DNA from: Luteimonas sp. JM171
GTDB taxonomy: Bacteria; Pseudomonadota; Gammaproteobacteria; Xanthomonadales; Xanthomonadaceae
Direction: 5' to 3'
NCBI RefSeq assembly: GCF_001717465.1
Contig: NZ_CP017074.1
Location: forward strand, 1,206,873 to 1,270,872
DNA: 64,000 nucleotides
In this document: piece after piece, positions 18,701 to 28,205 of the stretch
How positions within the stretch are numbered: the stretch's first letter is position 1
Layout of the letters: each line of letters begins with the position of its first letter
The notes under the pieces: generated by a model
Told to the model about the DNA's origin: nothing
The model's input: the letters and a program-made list of their open reading frames with translations, nothing else
Databases searched by the model: none
Translations under genes and position numbers: made by a program

Positions 18701-19749
18701 AGTTCGGCGCGCCCGCCTTCGCCGTCGGCCACCAGGTCGAAGGCCAGCGGGGTGCCGGGCTCACCGCTGCCGGCAAGCAGGCCGATGTCCAGGCCGCTGG
18801 TGCGTGCCTCCAGCCGCCAGTCGGGATCCTCGCCGCCGCGCAGCGCCATGGTTGCCTGCAGCGGGGACGGGGCGTGCCCGGCAACCACCAGGTCCAGGTG
18901 GGCGGCGTCGCCGCGGGCCACCAGGCCCAGGTTGGGGCGCGTGCGGCCAGGGGGGGCCGGCAGCACCGCGCCCGCGGTGAGGTCGACGTCATGGCCGTCG
19001 CGCGGCGCATAGTGCCCGTGCACGTTGAAGCGCCCGCGGTCGCTGGCCACCTGCACTTGTTCCAGCTCCAGCAGGCCATTGGTGGCATGCAGGCCGCCGC
19101 GCACCTGCCGCACCTGCACCACCGGATTGCCCTCGCGGATGACCCGCAGGTCGTCAACGCGGATGGCGTCCGCCTGCAGCGACAGCGGCAGCGGGCCGAT
19201 GTCGGGGAGCGAGTCCGGCCACGTCGGCAGCTGGAACGGTTCGTCATCCTCGACCGCGGGCGGCAGGGACAGCACCGCGTTTTCCACGTCCAGCACGTCC
19301 AGCCGCAGCAGGCGGCCTGCCAGGGGCAGGATCGCCGGGTCGATGGTGACGCGCTGGGCGGTGAACACCAGCACGCGGTGCTGGTCGCAGGCGCCATAGG
19401 GCACCGGTTCGCCGTCGGCGTCGTCGGGGCAGGTCATCTGCACGAAGCGCACGTCGAACAGGCTCAGCGGCCCGGAGGCTGGTCCCTTGGCATCGCGCCA
19501 TGCGAGGGAGGTGCCGGCAGGCAGGCGCGAGGTGATCTGCGAAAGCAGGAAGTCGCGCCCGCCCAGCGTCATCAGCAGCCAGTACACGCCAAACAGCGCC
19601 ACCAGCACCAGCGCCGCGATGGTGATTCCCGACCGGAGCGCGAGCTTGCGCATGCGCGCCTTGCGGCGGGCGCGCAGCTCCGCGATCCGCTGCTCGCGCT
19701 GTTCGGGCGTGGGGCCGGGGCCGGCACCGGGGCGGGAGGAGGGGGCCAT
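15793..19749 (-). CDS. tamB: Translocation and assembly module inner-membrane protein TamB
   Basis: A 1318-residue AsmA/TamB-type protein. A basic cytoplasmic N-terminus is followed by one membrane anchor (SGITIAALVLVALFGVYWLLM, about residues 40-60). A very long periplasmic beta-taco region follows, and the C-terminal DUF490 domain (about residues 950-1318) has EEGDVRLDARGDGTATIAG and ISDPVLDIRAIRRIEAEDM. TamB bridges inner and outer membrane and is implicated in phospholipid transport and outer-membrane protein insertion with TamA. ATG 19749 lies 2 nt after the tamA stop, so the two are one operon. Confidence 0.96.
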   Translation of the reverse strand: MAPSSRPGAGPGPTPEQREQRIAELRARRKARMRKLALRSGITIAALVLVALFGVYWLLMTLGGRDFLLSQITSRLPAGTSLAWRDAKGPASGPLSLFDVRFVQMTCPDDADGEPVPYGACDQHRVLVFTAQRVTIDPAILPLAGRLLRLDVLDVENAVLSLPPAVEDDEPFQLPTWPDSLPDIGPLPLSLQADAIRVDDLRVIREGNPVVQVRQVRGGLHATNGLLELEQVQVASDRGRFNVHGHYAPRDGHDVDLTAGAVLPAPPGRTRPNLGLVARGDAAHLDLVVAGHAPSPLQATMALRGGEDPDWRLEARTSGLDIGLLAGSGEPGTPLAFDLVADGEGGRAELEGSAVYGDFAATLLPSTVMLADQVLELDPLVVEVLGGRVAVQGRADFSDEQAPPQLRFSVAADGLAWSGAEDDGGVPGPAIAANARLGLAGTLQRWALVGRADLAREGLSADLELDARGDAGGLDLRRLLATTPGGSLQASGTLAWAPALGWDLEATLDGFDPGYFAPDFSGAVDGALASRGSTRQDGGLDLEVDLADLGGSLRGRALGGAGRFAMSTPAPATPDARARYDGELDLAVGDSRIEATAAVSDRLEVDARFAPVLLSDLLPGASGRLEGTAEINGTRAAPGVSLDLSGSALAWGSYGAERASVRGRLPWRGAAGELRLDAAGVNAGVALDALDVQARGTMESMQVEAGARGDIGALDLSAALGLRQQRLQGTLQSMRLAPSRGAAWNLRAPGDFAQTAAGWRVSQSCFASTVGGALCLEADWPRTGVAVSGTGLPLALAEPWLPERDDGGAWVLRGEIDIEGQLRPAGGAFAGYLDARSSGGGVRLGRRARRDALAYSDLVLEARFTPQDIQGSFSTVLDESGSVRAQLQTGWNAYSPLAGTIDVDISELVWVELFSPDIVEPQGHLVGQVALGGTRAEPSLGGQARLSGFTTELPALGILLEEGDVRLDARGDGTATIAGSVRSGEGALTIDGNLGWGGPDAAPLVLQVGGEDVLVSNTRDLRAVASPDIRVQYAAGRPLEVTGSVLVSEGRMDLERLSDGGVAPSGDVVVLDPVDPDTGPPLAMQLDLTLEMGEDVVLNGFGLEGTLGGRLRVRQFPGRDMRGRGSLQVGGRYEAYGQELEITRGNLTWSNDLISDPVLDIRAIRRIEAEDMTAGLDVTGRASSPQANVWTDPSRDQSEALAYLALGRSLSSVTGDEGRELDAAAAALQAGGGILASQLGAGLGLDDAGVSHSRALGGSVIGVGKQLSPRLYVGFGVSLLGTGQVLTLRYLLARGFDLEIESSTLENRGSVNWRRETD

Positions 19750-19751
19750 CG

Positions 19752-21524
19752 TCAGAACACCGTGCCGATGTCCAGGTGCAGGGTGAACGGCGAATCGGGC
19801 TCGTCCAGCCCCCGCGCGATGTCCAGGCGCAGCGGGCCGACGGGCGAGGCCCAGCGCACGCCCACGCCCACGCCGGTATGCCAGTCCGGGCTGTCGTCGA
19901 ACGCGCTGCCGCTGTCGGCGAACACTGCGAAGCCGAAGCCGTTCTCGAAGTAGTGCTCGTACTCCGCCGTGCCCGTGAACACGTGCTTGGCGCCCAGCGC
20001 ATAGTCGCCCAGGCGCGGCCCGACCTCGCGCCAGTCATAGCCGCGGATGCTGCGGTCGCCGCCGGCGTAGAAGCGCAGGCTCGGCGGCATCGCCACCAGC
20101 GCGTCGGTCCAGGTGTGGCCGGCCTCGCCACGCAGGATCAGCCGGTGGCGCTCGCCGATTCCGCGATACCAGGTGGCACGCGCATGCACCTGGGCGAAGT
20201 TCGCGTCCGAGCCCGCGCCTTCCACACCGCCGCGCAGGACGATGTTCCCGCCGATGCCCCGGCGCGGGAAGATGCGGTCGTCCACGTCCACGTACTCGGC
20301 GCGCAGGGAGGGATAGCTGAAGGTGGCGTAGCGGTATTCGGACGGCGCGTCCGGATCGTCCTGGTCCACATAGGCCCAGCGCTCGCGCAGCACATGCGCC
20401 GACGCCACCAGGTTGAGGTGCCGGTTGTATTGCCCGCTGCGGCTGCCGACCAGCTCGATCCTGCGCGTGTCCACGTAGCGGGTCTGCTCGTCGGCGCCCT
20501 GCAGGCTCACCGTGTACCAGCCGTCCAGCCATGCGAAGGCGGGGATGCGGTACTGCAGGGTCAGCGTCTTGCGCTTTTGCGCGTAGTCCAGCTGGGCCAG
20601 CGCCTTGTGCCCGCGCCGGTTGACGTAACGGCGCTCCTCGCCCAGGCGGATACCCGCGCCGCTGTCGGTGCCATAGCTCAGGCCGGCGGTCTGCACCTTG
20701 CGCGGCGCCGGGGTCAGGCGCACGTCCACCGGCACGCGCCGGTCGGCATCCGCGTCCTCGGGGCGCGGCTCGATGTCGATCGCGCTGAAGTAATCCAGCC
20801 GCTGCAGCGAGGTGCGCAGGCGGTCCAGGCGGCCCTGGTGGTAGTACTCGCCCTCGTTCCAGTACACGAGGCGGTCGAACAGGTGCGGGTGGATGATCTC
20901 GCGCGGGTCCTGCTCGAAGCTGATCGGGCCCATGTTGTAGCGCTCGCCGCTGGTCCACACCAGCTCGATGTCGGCGGCCAGGTCCGCGCGGGTGACCTCC
21001 ACCCGGCGCGCGGCGAAGTCGGCGTCAAAGTACCCGCGCTCGGCCAGCCGCCGGCTGATCCTCGCCTTGCCGGCCTCGTAGGGCCGGTGGTCGAAGACCT
21101 CCCCGGGGCCGGGTTCGAAATCGGCAAGGTCCTGGGCCAGGTAGCGGTCGCGGTTGCCGGCGCCGATGATCGCCACGTCCGAATTGCGCACGCGCACCGG
21201 CTCGCCCGGGTCGATGGTGATGCTCACGTCCACCCGGCCGTTGGCGCGCGACTGTTCGACCTGGATCTCGGGCGAGTAGTAGCCGAAGGGCTCCAGCGCC
21301 TCGCGGGCCTCGTCTTCGGCCACGCCGATCATGTAGCGCAGCCGGCGGAACGAGATGTCTTCCCCACCCACGTCCACCAGCGACAGCGACACGCGGACGT
21401 TGTCCTCCATCTCGTCGTCGCCCAGGCCGCGGATCACGACCTCGCCCACCTGCACCGCATGCGCCGCACCGGACATGAGAAGCAACAGCGCGGCGAGGGC
21501 GGGGGCGAGCGTGCGTCCTGGCAT
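19752..21524 (-). CDS. tamA: Autotransporter assembly outer-membrane protein TamA
   Basis: An Omp85-family outer-membrane protein of 590 residues. ATG 21524 begins the signal peptide MPGRTLAPALAALLLLMSG (cleavage after AHA). Three POTRA domains (about residues 22-260) precede a 16-strand barrel with the Omp85 lid-loop motif IRGYDWREVG and the barrel end DIARGLDEPDSPFTLHLDIGTVF, given here for its terminal Phe. It acts with TamB, encoded immediately downstream. Confidence 0.96.
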   Translation of the reverse strand: MPGRTLAPALAALLLLMSGAAHAVQVGEVVIRGLGDDEMEDNVRVSLSLVDVGGEDISFRRLRYMIGVAEDEAREALEPFGYYSPEIQVEQSRANGRVDVSITIDPGEPVRVRNSDVAIIGAGNRDRYLAQDLADFEPGPGEVFDHRPYEAGKARISRRLAERGYFDADFAARRVEVTRADLAADIELVWTSGERYNMGPISFEQDPREIIHPHLFDRLVYWNEGEYYHQGRLDRLRTSLQRLDYFSAIDIEPRPEDADADRRVPVDVRLTPAPRKVQTAGLSYGTDSGAGIRLGEERRYVNRRGHKALAQLDYAQKRKTLTLQYRIPAFAWLDGWYTVSLQGADEQTRYVDTRRIELVGSRSGQYNRHLNLVASAHVLRERWAYVDQDDPDAPSEYRYATFSYPSLRAEYVDVDDRIFPRRGIGGNIVLRGGVEGAGSDANFAQVHARATWYRGIGERHRLILRGEAGHTWTDALVAMPPSLRFYAGGDRSIRGYDWREVGPRLGDYALGAKHVFTGTAEYEHYFENGFGFAVFADSGSAFDDSPDWHTGVGVGVRWASPVGPLRLDIARGLDEPDSPFTLHLDIGTVF

Positions 21525-21583
21525 CGCGGCAGGATACCCAAGCGTGCGTCTAGGCGGGCTTAACGAACGCCTGACGGCCGGGA

Positions 21584-23533
21584 TCAGCGCGACGATCCGG
21601 ATCGCACCGGGTGCCCGCCACCCGGCATCGCGGCGCGGCGGGCGGGCCCGCCTTCCACGGGCGCGGTCCATTGGATGGCCGTGCTGCCCATCGCCGTGAT
21701 GTGCTCACGTGCCACGGCACCGGCCGGATCGCGGCGCACGTCGTGGATATCCACGTGCGCGCCGGCCCGCTGGCCCCAGGTGCCAGCCCAGGCATTGCGC
21801 CCGGACTGCTTGGCTGCGTACAGGGCGCGGTCGGCCATCCGGATGGCGTCCTGCCAGCCGCCGTCATGGCCCGGGAAATAGGGGCAGGGGGCGATGCCGA
21901 TCGACACTGTCATGCTGGTGCGCTCCCCGCCCGGCAGCGTCATCTCGAGCGCCTCTACCGCAGCGCGAAGGTGGCCGGCCAGCGCACCGGCCGCCGCCGC
22001 GGATGTCTGCGGGCGCAGCACGAGGAATTCCTCTCCGCCCCACCGGGCCACCACATCGTTGTCGTCGCAGGCTTCGCGAAGGCAGCGCGCGAGCGCCGCC
22101 AGCACCCGGTCGCCGGCTTCGTGGCCGTGCATGTCGTTGACGGCCTTGAAGTGGTCCACGTCAATGAGCAACAGCGCCGCCCGCCGGTCCCGATCCCCGT
22201 CCGGGGCAGGCAGGGCCTCGAGCCTGCGGGTTGCCTCGCGGCGGCTGGCCAAGCCGGTCAGCGCGTCGGTGGCGTTGGCATGCACCAGTCCGCGCCGGTG
22301 CCGACGTGAACGCAGCAGCGCCCAGCCCCCGAGAAGCATGGTCACGGCCAGCGCAACCAGCGCCAGCGCAGCAACGGCACGCGCGCGGGTCAGGCTGCCA
22401 AGCTGGTCGATCCAGGCATCCGGGCGCGGTGCGCGGGCGTCCAGCAGCGCGCCGATGGCCGGATCGCGTTCGTGCCGGGCCTCGGCCAAATGCAGGCGGG
22501 CCCGTTCGCTCCAGGCCCTGGATTCGGCCGCGTTGCCCAGCGCCGAGTGGATCCGCGACATCTGTGCCAGTGCTTCATGGGTCTGGTCCGCCATCTGGCC
22601 GCCCTCTGCGATCCGGGCCGACTCGGCGCCGTATTCGAGCGCCTGCGCCGCATTGCCTTCCAGCAGCGCCAGCTCCGCCATCTGGCGCAGGCTCGAGGCC
22701 AGGCCCGGCGCGTCGCCCATGCGCCGTTGCCGGCCAATGACGTCCTCGAACTGTGCGCGCGCCGCCTCCAGCTCCCCGCGATCAAGCGCGATCCGCGCCA
22801 GGGAACCATCGATCCTGCCGCTCAGCCGCTCCAGGTGTGGGTCGCGGCGCGCAAGCGCTCGGGCCTGCTGCAACAGCGCCTCGGCATCGTCCAGGCGCCC
22901 CTGCTCCAGCGTGGCCAGGCCGTAGTTGAAATAGGGGATGGCATCCACCGGCAAGCGTCCACCCGGGCGCTTGCCGGTGACCGCAATGGCCCGCCTGAAA
23001 TAAGGCTCGGCCGCGGCTGGATCGCGCATGCCCCGGGCATGGTGCAGGGCCACGCCGACCAGCGCCTGGAGGTGCAGGTTGGTGTAGGGGCCGGACTCGG
23101 CCAGCGCCGCTTCCAGCACCTGCCCGGCCTGCCGCACCAGGCCCAATTCCTGCATGGCGGTGGCGGTGAACAGGCGCATCTCGATCCGCAGTTCGGGCGG
23201 CATCTGTGCCGAGTCCAGCAGATCCAGCAATGCGGGCACCTGCGCAGCGGCGGTGCCGCCTTCGCCGCTCACCAGCAGCGAACGCACCAGGCACACCGTC
23301 CACACCGCCCGCGCGGCGTCGCTGGCGTCGTCCCGCGCCAGCAGCCTGCGGGCGCGGGCGATGGATCCGGCCGGGTCGCGCTCCATGTGCTGCAGGCACT
23401 GCTCGCCCTGTGCGATCTCCTGCTGCTGGCGCGCTCCGGTTGCCTGGCCCTGCGCGGGGACGGATGCCGTCATGAGCAGCGCGGCAAACAGGAGAAAGGG
23501 CAACAGGGATCGCACTTGCAAGGCGGTGTTCAC
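21584..23533 (-). CDS. Diguanylate cyclase with periplasmic TPR sensor
   Basis: A 649-residue protein from GTG 23533. Its signal peptide ends in SVPAQGQ, and about 350 periplasmic residues of TPR-like helical repeats follow. One membrane helix (ALALVALAVTMLLGGWALL, about residues 415-435) leads to a cytoplasmic GGDEF domain. The active-site motif is GGEEF (G499-F503, in ARWGGEEFLVL), so c-di-GMP synthesis is expected; no EAL domain is present. It is divergent from a sensor histidine kinase. The input signal is unknown. Confidence 0.92.
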   Translation of the reverse strand: MNTALQVRSLLPFLLFAALLMTASVPAQGQATGARQQQEIAQGEQCLQHMERDPAGSIARARRLLARDDASDAARAVWTVCLVRSLLVSGEGGTAAAQVPALLDLLDSAQMPPELRIEMRLFTATAMQELGLVRQAGQVLEAALAESGPYTNLHLQALVGVALHHARGMRDPAAAEPYFRRAIAVTGKRPGGRLPVDAIPYFNYGLATLEQGRLDDAEALLQQARALARRDPHLERLSGRIDGSLARIALDRGELEAARAQFEDVIGRQRRMGDAPGLASSLRQMAELALLEGNAAQALEYGAESARIAEGGQMADQTHEALAQMSRIHSALGNAAESRAWSERARLHLAEARHERDPAIGALLDARAPRPDAWIDQLGSLTRARAVAALALVALAVTMLLGGWALLRSRRHRRGLVHANATDALTGLASRREATRRLEALPAPDGDRDRRAALLLIDVDHFKAVNDMHGHEAGDRVLAALARCLREACDDNDVVARWGGEEFLVLRPQTSAAAAGALAGHLRAAVEALEMTLPGGERTSMTVSIGIAPCPYFPGHDGGWQDAIRMADRALYAAKQSGRNAWAGTWGQRAGAHVDIHDVRRDPAGAVAREHITAMGSTAIQWTAPVEGGPARRAAMPGGGHPVRSGSSR

Positions 23534-23589
23534 GGTCAAGGACGGCCGACGCGTGCGGCCCGGGATGTCGCATGATGACCCAATATGCG

Positions 23590-23600
23590 GCCGTATACTC
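23590..23600 (+). promoter_or_regulatory. Candidate -10 element for the histidine kinase gene
   Basis: TATACT at 23593-23598 in the 120-nt divergent gap fits a sigma-70 -10 box. The -35 is weak (TGATGA 15 nt upstream). Low-certainty call. Confidence 0.3.
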
Positions 23601-23653
23601 GTGGGACCGGCGCACGTCGGGGGGGCGGGGGAGCCGATGAAGGTGCAGTCAGG

Positions 23654-25006
23654 ATGAGCGCAGGAACGGTTGGCGTGCAGGGGTGGCTCACCCGGCGCCA
23701 GGGCCAGGCGCCCGCCGACAGGCTCCGCGCACGCATGCTGGCGGCGCTGCTGGTCTTCATGGGCCTGTACCACCCGCTCGCGCTGGTCCTGTCCGGCTGG
23801 CTGACGCCGTGGATGCGGAATCCGGCCGACGCGGCCCCGGTGGTCACCGTCACGGTGCTGATCTGGGCCTGCTACCTCCTGCTGCGGCGAGGATATTTCA
23901 ACATCGCGGCGTCGATCTTCCCGGCCGTCTCGCTGGCCGCAGTGGGGTGGTACTACCTGCACTGGGGGCTGGCGATGCAGACCGGCACCCAGCTGATCAG
24001 CCTCCTGCCGCCGCTGCTGGGCGCGCTGTTGCTGGGAAGGTGGGTGGTGTGGCTGTGCGGGGCCGTGCTGGTGGCGATCATCCTCGGATCAGGCTGGACC
24101 GACATCGCGCGGCAGTTCTACGACCCGAGCGTGCTGCGCTCGACGGTCCTGGTCGCCGCACGCTTCGCGGCCGCGGCGGTGGCGGCCGCGCTGCTGCTGG
24201 ACCGCGCCGCCGCGCTGCTGGACGGCTATGGCCGTGAACTGGCCGAACGCAACCGGCAGCTGGCGCGGACCCGCGACCGCCTGCAGCTGGAGATGGAGGA
24301 ACGCGAGCGCGCTCGCCGCCAGCTGCTGCACGCGCAGAAGGTCGAAGCCACCGGCTGGCTGGCCAGCGGCATCGCGCATGATTTCAACCACCTGCTCGGC
24401 CTGGTGCTGGGCTATGCCCAGCGCGGCCGCCAGGAGCAGGACGTGCGGCAGCTGCACGCCATGTTCGAGGGCGTGGAGTCGGCGGCCCGGCGCGCGGCGG
24501 CGGCCAGCCGCAGGCTGCTCGACTTCAGCCGCATGGAGGCGCCGCATCCGGAGGTGTTTGACGCCGCCGGCCTGGTGGATGGGCTCCGGCCGATGCTGCG
24601 GCACCTGTTCCCGGAGACCGTGGAAGTGCGGGTCGACCTGCCGGCGCAGGAGCAGCCGGTGTTCTTCGACCCCCAGCAGCTCGAGCTGGTACTGCTCAAC
24701 CTGGCATCCAACGCCGCCGAGGCGATGCCGGGTGGTGGGATCTTCACCCTGGGCGTGGCCGCGCACGGCGTCGACCGGGTCGAGATCCGGGCCAGCGATA
24801 CCGGGCGCGGGATGACCGCCGAAGAGGTGGCCCGGGCGAGTGAACCGTTTTACACCACCAAGCCGGCCGGCCAGGGCACGGGCCTGGGCCTGGCGATTGC
24901 GTCCGACCTCGCCAAGCGCGCGGGCGGTGAGCTGCTCATCGAAAGTGCGCCCGGCCAGGGCACCACGGTCACCGTGCGCCTGCCCCGGCGCGGCGCGGCC
25001 GGCTGA
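23654..25006 (+). CDS. Membrane sensor histidine kinase (orphan)
   Basis: A 450-residue kinase from ATG 23654. Five to six hydrophobic segments (residues about 30-200) form an integral-membrane sensor. A coiled-coil linker (ELAERNRQLARTRDRLQLEM) leads to the H-box GIAHDFNHLLG (H242). The ATPase domain has N, G1 and G2 boxes (NLASNAAEAMP, DTGRGMT, GTGLGLAIA). It resembles the NtrB/FixL-like HPK4 group. No response regulator is adjacent, so its partner must be elsewhere. It is divergent from the diguanylate cyclase gene. Confidence 0.92.
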   Translation: MSAGTVGVQGWLTRRQGQAPADRLRARMLAALLVFMGLYHPLALVLSGWLTPWMRNPADAAPVVTVTVLIWACYLLLRRGYFNIAASIFPAVSLAAVGWYYLHWGLAMQTGTQLISLLPPLLGALLLGRWVVWLCGAVLVAIILGSGWTDIARQFYDPSVLRSTVLVAARFAAAAVAAALLLDRAAALLDGYGRELAERNRQLARTRDRLQLEMEERERARRQLLHAQKVEATGWLASGIAHDFNHLLGLVLGYAQRGRQEQDVRQLHAMFEGVESAARRAAAASRRLLDFSRMEAPHPEVFDAAGLVDGLRPMLRHLFPETVEVRVDLPAQEQPVFFDPQQLELVLLNLASNAAEAMPGGGIFTLGVAAHGVDRVEIRASDTGRGMTAEEVARASEPFYTTKPAGQGTGLGLAIASDLAKRAGGELLIESAPGQGTTVTVRLPRRGAAG

Positions 25007-25013
25007 GGGATGC

Positions 25014-27215
25014 TCAGACGGACAGGTGCTCGATGGCCGCCACGCTGCCCAGGCGCCCGGCGAGGCGCTGCAGCAGCGCCAGGCGGTTGCCGCGCACGGC
25101 CGGATCCTCGGCGTTGACCATCACCGCGTCGAAGAATGCGTCCACCTGCGGGCGCAGGCGCGCCAGGCGGGCAAGCACGTCGACGTAGTCGCCGCTGGCC
25201 AGCGGCGGCGCGGTGTCGCCATGCACCGCTTCCACCGCTTCGGCCAATGCCAGCTCGGCCGGCTCGCTGAGCAGGGCCGGATCCACCGTGCCCGGCACGT
25301 CGCCGTCGGCCTTGCGCAGGATGTTGCGGATGCGCTTGTCGGCCGCGGCCAGGGCCTCGGCCTCGGGCAGTTCGGCGAAGGAGCCGATGGCCGCGATGCG
25401 GCGGTTGAAGTCGTGCAGCGACCGCGGCCGCAGCGCGGCCACCGCCGCGAAATGCTGGGCCGGGACCCCGCGGTCGGCGTAGTAGCCCTTGAGCCGGTCG
25501 AGGATGAAGTCGTACAGGGCGTCGATGCCCGCCTGCGGGTCGGCTGCGCGATCGGCCAGTGCGTCGTCGAGCCGTTTCTGCGCGCGTTCGCGGTCCTTGT
25601 CGCCGCTGGCGGCGGCCAGGGCGGCTTCGGCGGACGCCACCATCGCATCCAGGGCCAGGGCGCGGGCGCGCCCGAGCAGCGCGCCCAGGTCGAGCTCCAG
25701 CGCGCTTTCGATCACCGTGCGGGCCAGGCCCAGCGCATTGCGGCGCAGGGCGAAGGGATCCTTGTTGCCGGTGGGCCTGAGCCCGGCGGCGAACCCGCCG
25801 GCCAGGGTGTCGGCGCGCTCGGCGATGGCCAGCACCTTGCCCAGGGGCGAGAGCGCGATGTCGTCGCCCGCGTGGCGCGGCGCATAGGCCTCGTCGATGG
25901 CGTTGGCCACGGCGGTGCGCGCCTCCACCGCCAGGTCGTCCAGGGCCGGGTCCTGCAGCGCGTAATAGCGCCCTGCGATGCCCTGCAGCTCGGGGAACTC
26001 GCCGACCAGGCGCGACTGCAGGTCGGCCTTGGACAGGCTGGCCGCGCGCGCGGCCAGCGCCGGATCGACGCCCGCCGAACGCGCGATGGCTTCGGCGAGC
26101 GCCGCCACCCGCGCCACCTTGTCGGCCACCGAGCCCAGCGATGCCTGGTAGGTCACCGCGCCCAGCCCGGCGTTCATCGACGCAAGGCCCTGGCGGATGT
26201 CCTCGGTGAAGAAGAACTGGGCGTCGGCAAACCGGGGGCGGATCACGCGCTCGTAGCCCAGGCGCACCTGCGCCTCGTCCTTCGAGGCGATGTTGGCGAT
26301 GCCGATGAAGTGCTCAAGCAGGCGCCCGTCTTCGCCCAGCACCGGGAAGAACTTCTGGTTGGCCTCCATGGTGGCCACCAGCGCCTCGGGCGGCACCGCG
26401 AGGAAGGCCGGGTCAAACGAGCAGGCGACGGCCACCGGCCACTCCACCAGGCAGTTCACCTGTTCCAGGTTGTCCTCGTCGATGCGGGCCGAACCGTGCG
26501 GCGCGGCCGCGGCGTTGACTTCCTCGACGATGCGCGCACGGCGCTCGTCCGGGTCCACCAGCACCCGGGCGTCGCGCATCGCATCGACGTAATCCCCCGG
26601 CCGCGCCAGCGGCACCGGCCCGGAATGCATGAACCGGTGACCGCGGCTTTCGCGGCCGGCGCGCACGCCCACGGCCTCCATGTCCACCACCTCTTCGCCC
26701 AGCAGTGCCACCAGCCAGAGCACCGGCCGCGCGAACGCGTGGTCGTGGTCGCCCCAGCGCATCGGCTTGGGGATGGGCATCGCGTCGATCGCCTCGGCGA
26801 CCACCTGCGGCAGCAGCGCAGCGGTGCTTTCCCCGGGGCTGGCAGAGCGGTGCACGAAGCGCTCCCCGCGCTTGTCGCTGGTGCGCTCCAGCGCGGTCCA
26901 CTCCACGCCGGCCTTGGCCGCGAAACCTTCCAGCGCCCTGGTGGGCTGGCCGTCGGCGTCCAGGGCGATGTTGAGGTAGGGCCCCAGCACCTCGGACTTC
27001 TGCTCCGGCTGTGCTGGCGCCACGCCGGGCAGCAGCACGGCAATGCGCCGCGGCGTATACAGCGGCCTGGCGTCAGCGCGTTCCACCGCGATGCCCCGCT
27101 TGTCCAGCGCCGCCAGCACGCCGTCGAAGAATGCCTGCGCCAGGCCGGGCAGGGCCTTGACCGGCAGCTCCTCGGTGCCCAGCTCGATCAGCAGCGGCTG
27201 CATGTCGTTCGCCAT
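25014..27215 (-). CDS. glyS: Glycine-tRNA ligase beta subunit
   Basis: The 733-residue beta chain of the heterotetrameric bacterial glycyl-tRNA synthetase. It begins [20 protein letters not shown], the family hallmark for tRNA binding. The body has an HD-like and beta-subunit core ([20 protein letters not shown]) and a C-terminal anticodon-binding domain ([20 protein letters not shown]). Length is normal. Its ATG overlaps the glyQ stop by 1 nt (TGATG), so translation is coupled. Confidence 0.98.
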   Translation of the reverse strand: MANDMQPLLIELGTEELPVKALPGLAQAFFDGVLAALDKRGIAVERADARPLYTPRRIAVLLPGVAPAQPEQKSEVLGPYLNIALDADGQPTRALEGFAAKAGVEWTALERTSDKRGERFVHRSASPGESTAALLPQVVAEAIDAMPIPKPMRWGDHDHAFARPVLWLVALLGEEVVDMEAVGVRAGRESRGHRFMHSGPVPLARPGDYVDAMRDARVLVDPDERRARIVEEVNAAAAPHGSARIDEDNLEQVNCLVEWPVAVACSFDPAFLAVPPEALVATMEANQKFFPVLGEDGRLLEHFIGIANIASKDEAQVRLGYERVIRPRFADAQFFFTEDIRQGLASMNAGLGAVTYQASLGSVADKVARVAALAEAIARSAGVDPALAARAASLSKADLQSRLVGEFPELQGIAGRYYALQDPALDDLAVEARTAVANAIDEAYAPRHAGDDIALSPLGKVLAIAERADTLAGGFAAGLRPTGNKDPFALRRNALGLARTVIESALELDLGALLGRARALALDAMVASAEAALAAASGDKDRERAQKRLDDALADRAADPQAGIDALYDFILDRLKGYYADRGVPAQHFAAVAALRPRSLHDFNRRIAAIGSFAELPEAEALAAADKRIRNILRKADGDVPGTVDPALLSEPAELALAEAVEAVHGDTAPPLASGDYVDVLARLARLRPQVDAFFDAVMVNAEDPAVRGNRLALLQRLAGRLGSVAAIEHLSV

Positions 27216-28126
27216 CACGCGGCCTCCCTGCCGGCCTGCTTAAGGCCCGGGAAGCCGAGCTTTTCGCGCTGGGCGAAGTAGGCCTGCGCCACGCCCTGGG
27301 CCAGCCGGCGCACGCGCAGGATGTAGCGCTGGCGCTCGGTGACGCTGATCGCGCGGCGGGCATCAAGCATGTTGAAGCTGTGGCTGGCCTTCATCACCTG
27401 CTCGTAGGCCGGCAGCGGCAGCGCCAGGTCCACCAGCTTGAGCGCCTCGGCCTCGCAGGCGTCGAACCGGTGCAGCAGCTCCGGCACGTCGGCGACCTCG
27501 AAGTTGTAGGTGCTCTGCTCCACCTCGTTCTGGTGGTAGACGTCGCGGTAGGTCACCGGGGTGCCGTCGGGGCCGTGGGTCCAGACCAGGTCGAACACGT
27601 CGTCCACGCCCTGCAGGTACATGCACAGGCGCTCCAGGCCGTAGGTGATCTCGCCCATCACCGGCCGGCATTCCAGCCCGCCGGCCTGCTGGAACCAGGT
27701 GAACTGGGTCACCTCCATGCCGTTGAGCCAGACTTCCCAGCCCAGGCCCCAGGCGCCCAGGGTGGGCGATTCCCAGTTGTCCTCGACCAGCCGCAGGTCG
27801 TGCACGAGCGGGTCCACGCCCAGCTCCCTGAGCGAGCCGAAGTACAGCTCGACGATGTCGTCGGGGCTGGGCTTCATCACCACCTGGTACTGGTAGTAGC
27901 GCTGCAGGCGGTTGGGGTTCTCGCCGTAGCGGCCGTCGGTGGGGCGGCGGCAGGGCTGCACGTAGGCGGCGTTCCACGGCTCGGGGCCGATCGCGCGCAG
28001 GAACGTGGCCGGATGGAAGGTGCCCGCGCCCACCTCCAGGTCCAGCGGCTGCACCAGCACGCAGCCGTGCCCGGCCCAATAGGCGTTGAGGCGCTGGATC
28101 AGGTCCTGGAAGGTCGGGCCGCTCAT
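27215..28126 (-). CDS. glyQ: Glycine-tRNA ligase alpha subunit
   Basis: The 303-residue catalytic alpha chain of glycyl-tRNA synthetase. ATG 28126 gives the conserved [19 protein letters not shown]. Class II motifs are intact ([53 protein letters not shown]). It is the first gene of glyQ-glyS, with a good -10 box upstream. Confidence 0.98.
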   Translation of the reverse strand: MSGPTFQDLIQRLNAYWAGHGCVLVQPLDLEVGAGTFHPATFLRAIGPEPWNAAYVQPCRRPTDGRYGENPNRLQRYYQYQVVMKPSPDDIVELYFGSLRELGVDPLVHDLRLVEDNWESPTLGAWGLGWEVWLNGMEVTQFTWFQQAGGLECRPVMGEITYGLERLCMYLQGVDDVFDLVWTHGPDGTPVTYRDVYHQNEVEQSTYNFEVADVPELLHRFDACEAEALKLVDLALPLPAYEQVMKASHSFNMLDARRAISVTERQRYILRVRRLAQGVAQAYFAQREKLGFPGLKQAGREAA

Positions 28127-28149
28127 CGGCAGTTCCCATGTTCGGGGGC

Positions 28150-28162
28150 GCGATAGTATAGC
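28150..28162 (-). promoter_or_regulatory. -10 element of the glyQS operon
   Basis: Read leftward, GCTATACTATCG carries TATACT at 28160-28155, about 30 nt before the glyQ ATG. No convincing -35 in the GC-rich flank. Confidence 0.45.
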
Positions 28163-28205
28163 GACGGCCCGCCCGGGGCCCGGCCGGGCGCAGCGGACGC
28201 CTGCC

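Noticed and set aside
15994..19953. Very long rightward open frame (about 1319 codons) opposite tamB
   Set aside because: High GC keeps antisense frames open. The translation is low-complexity (His/Gln/Ala/Arg-rich) with no family motifs, and the opposite strand is clearly TamB.
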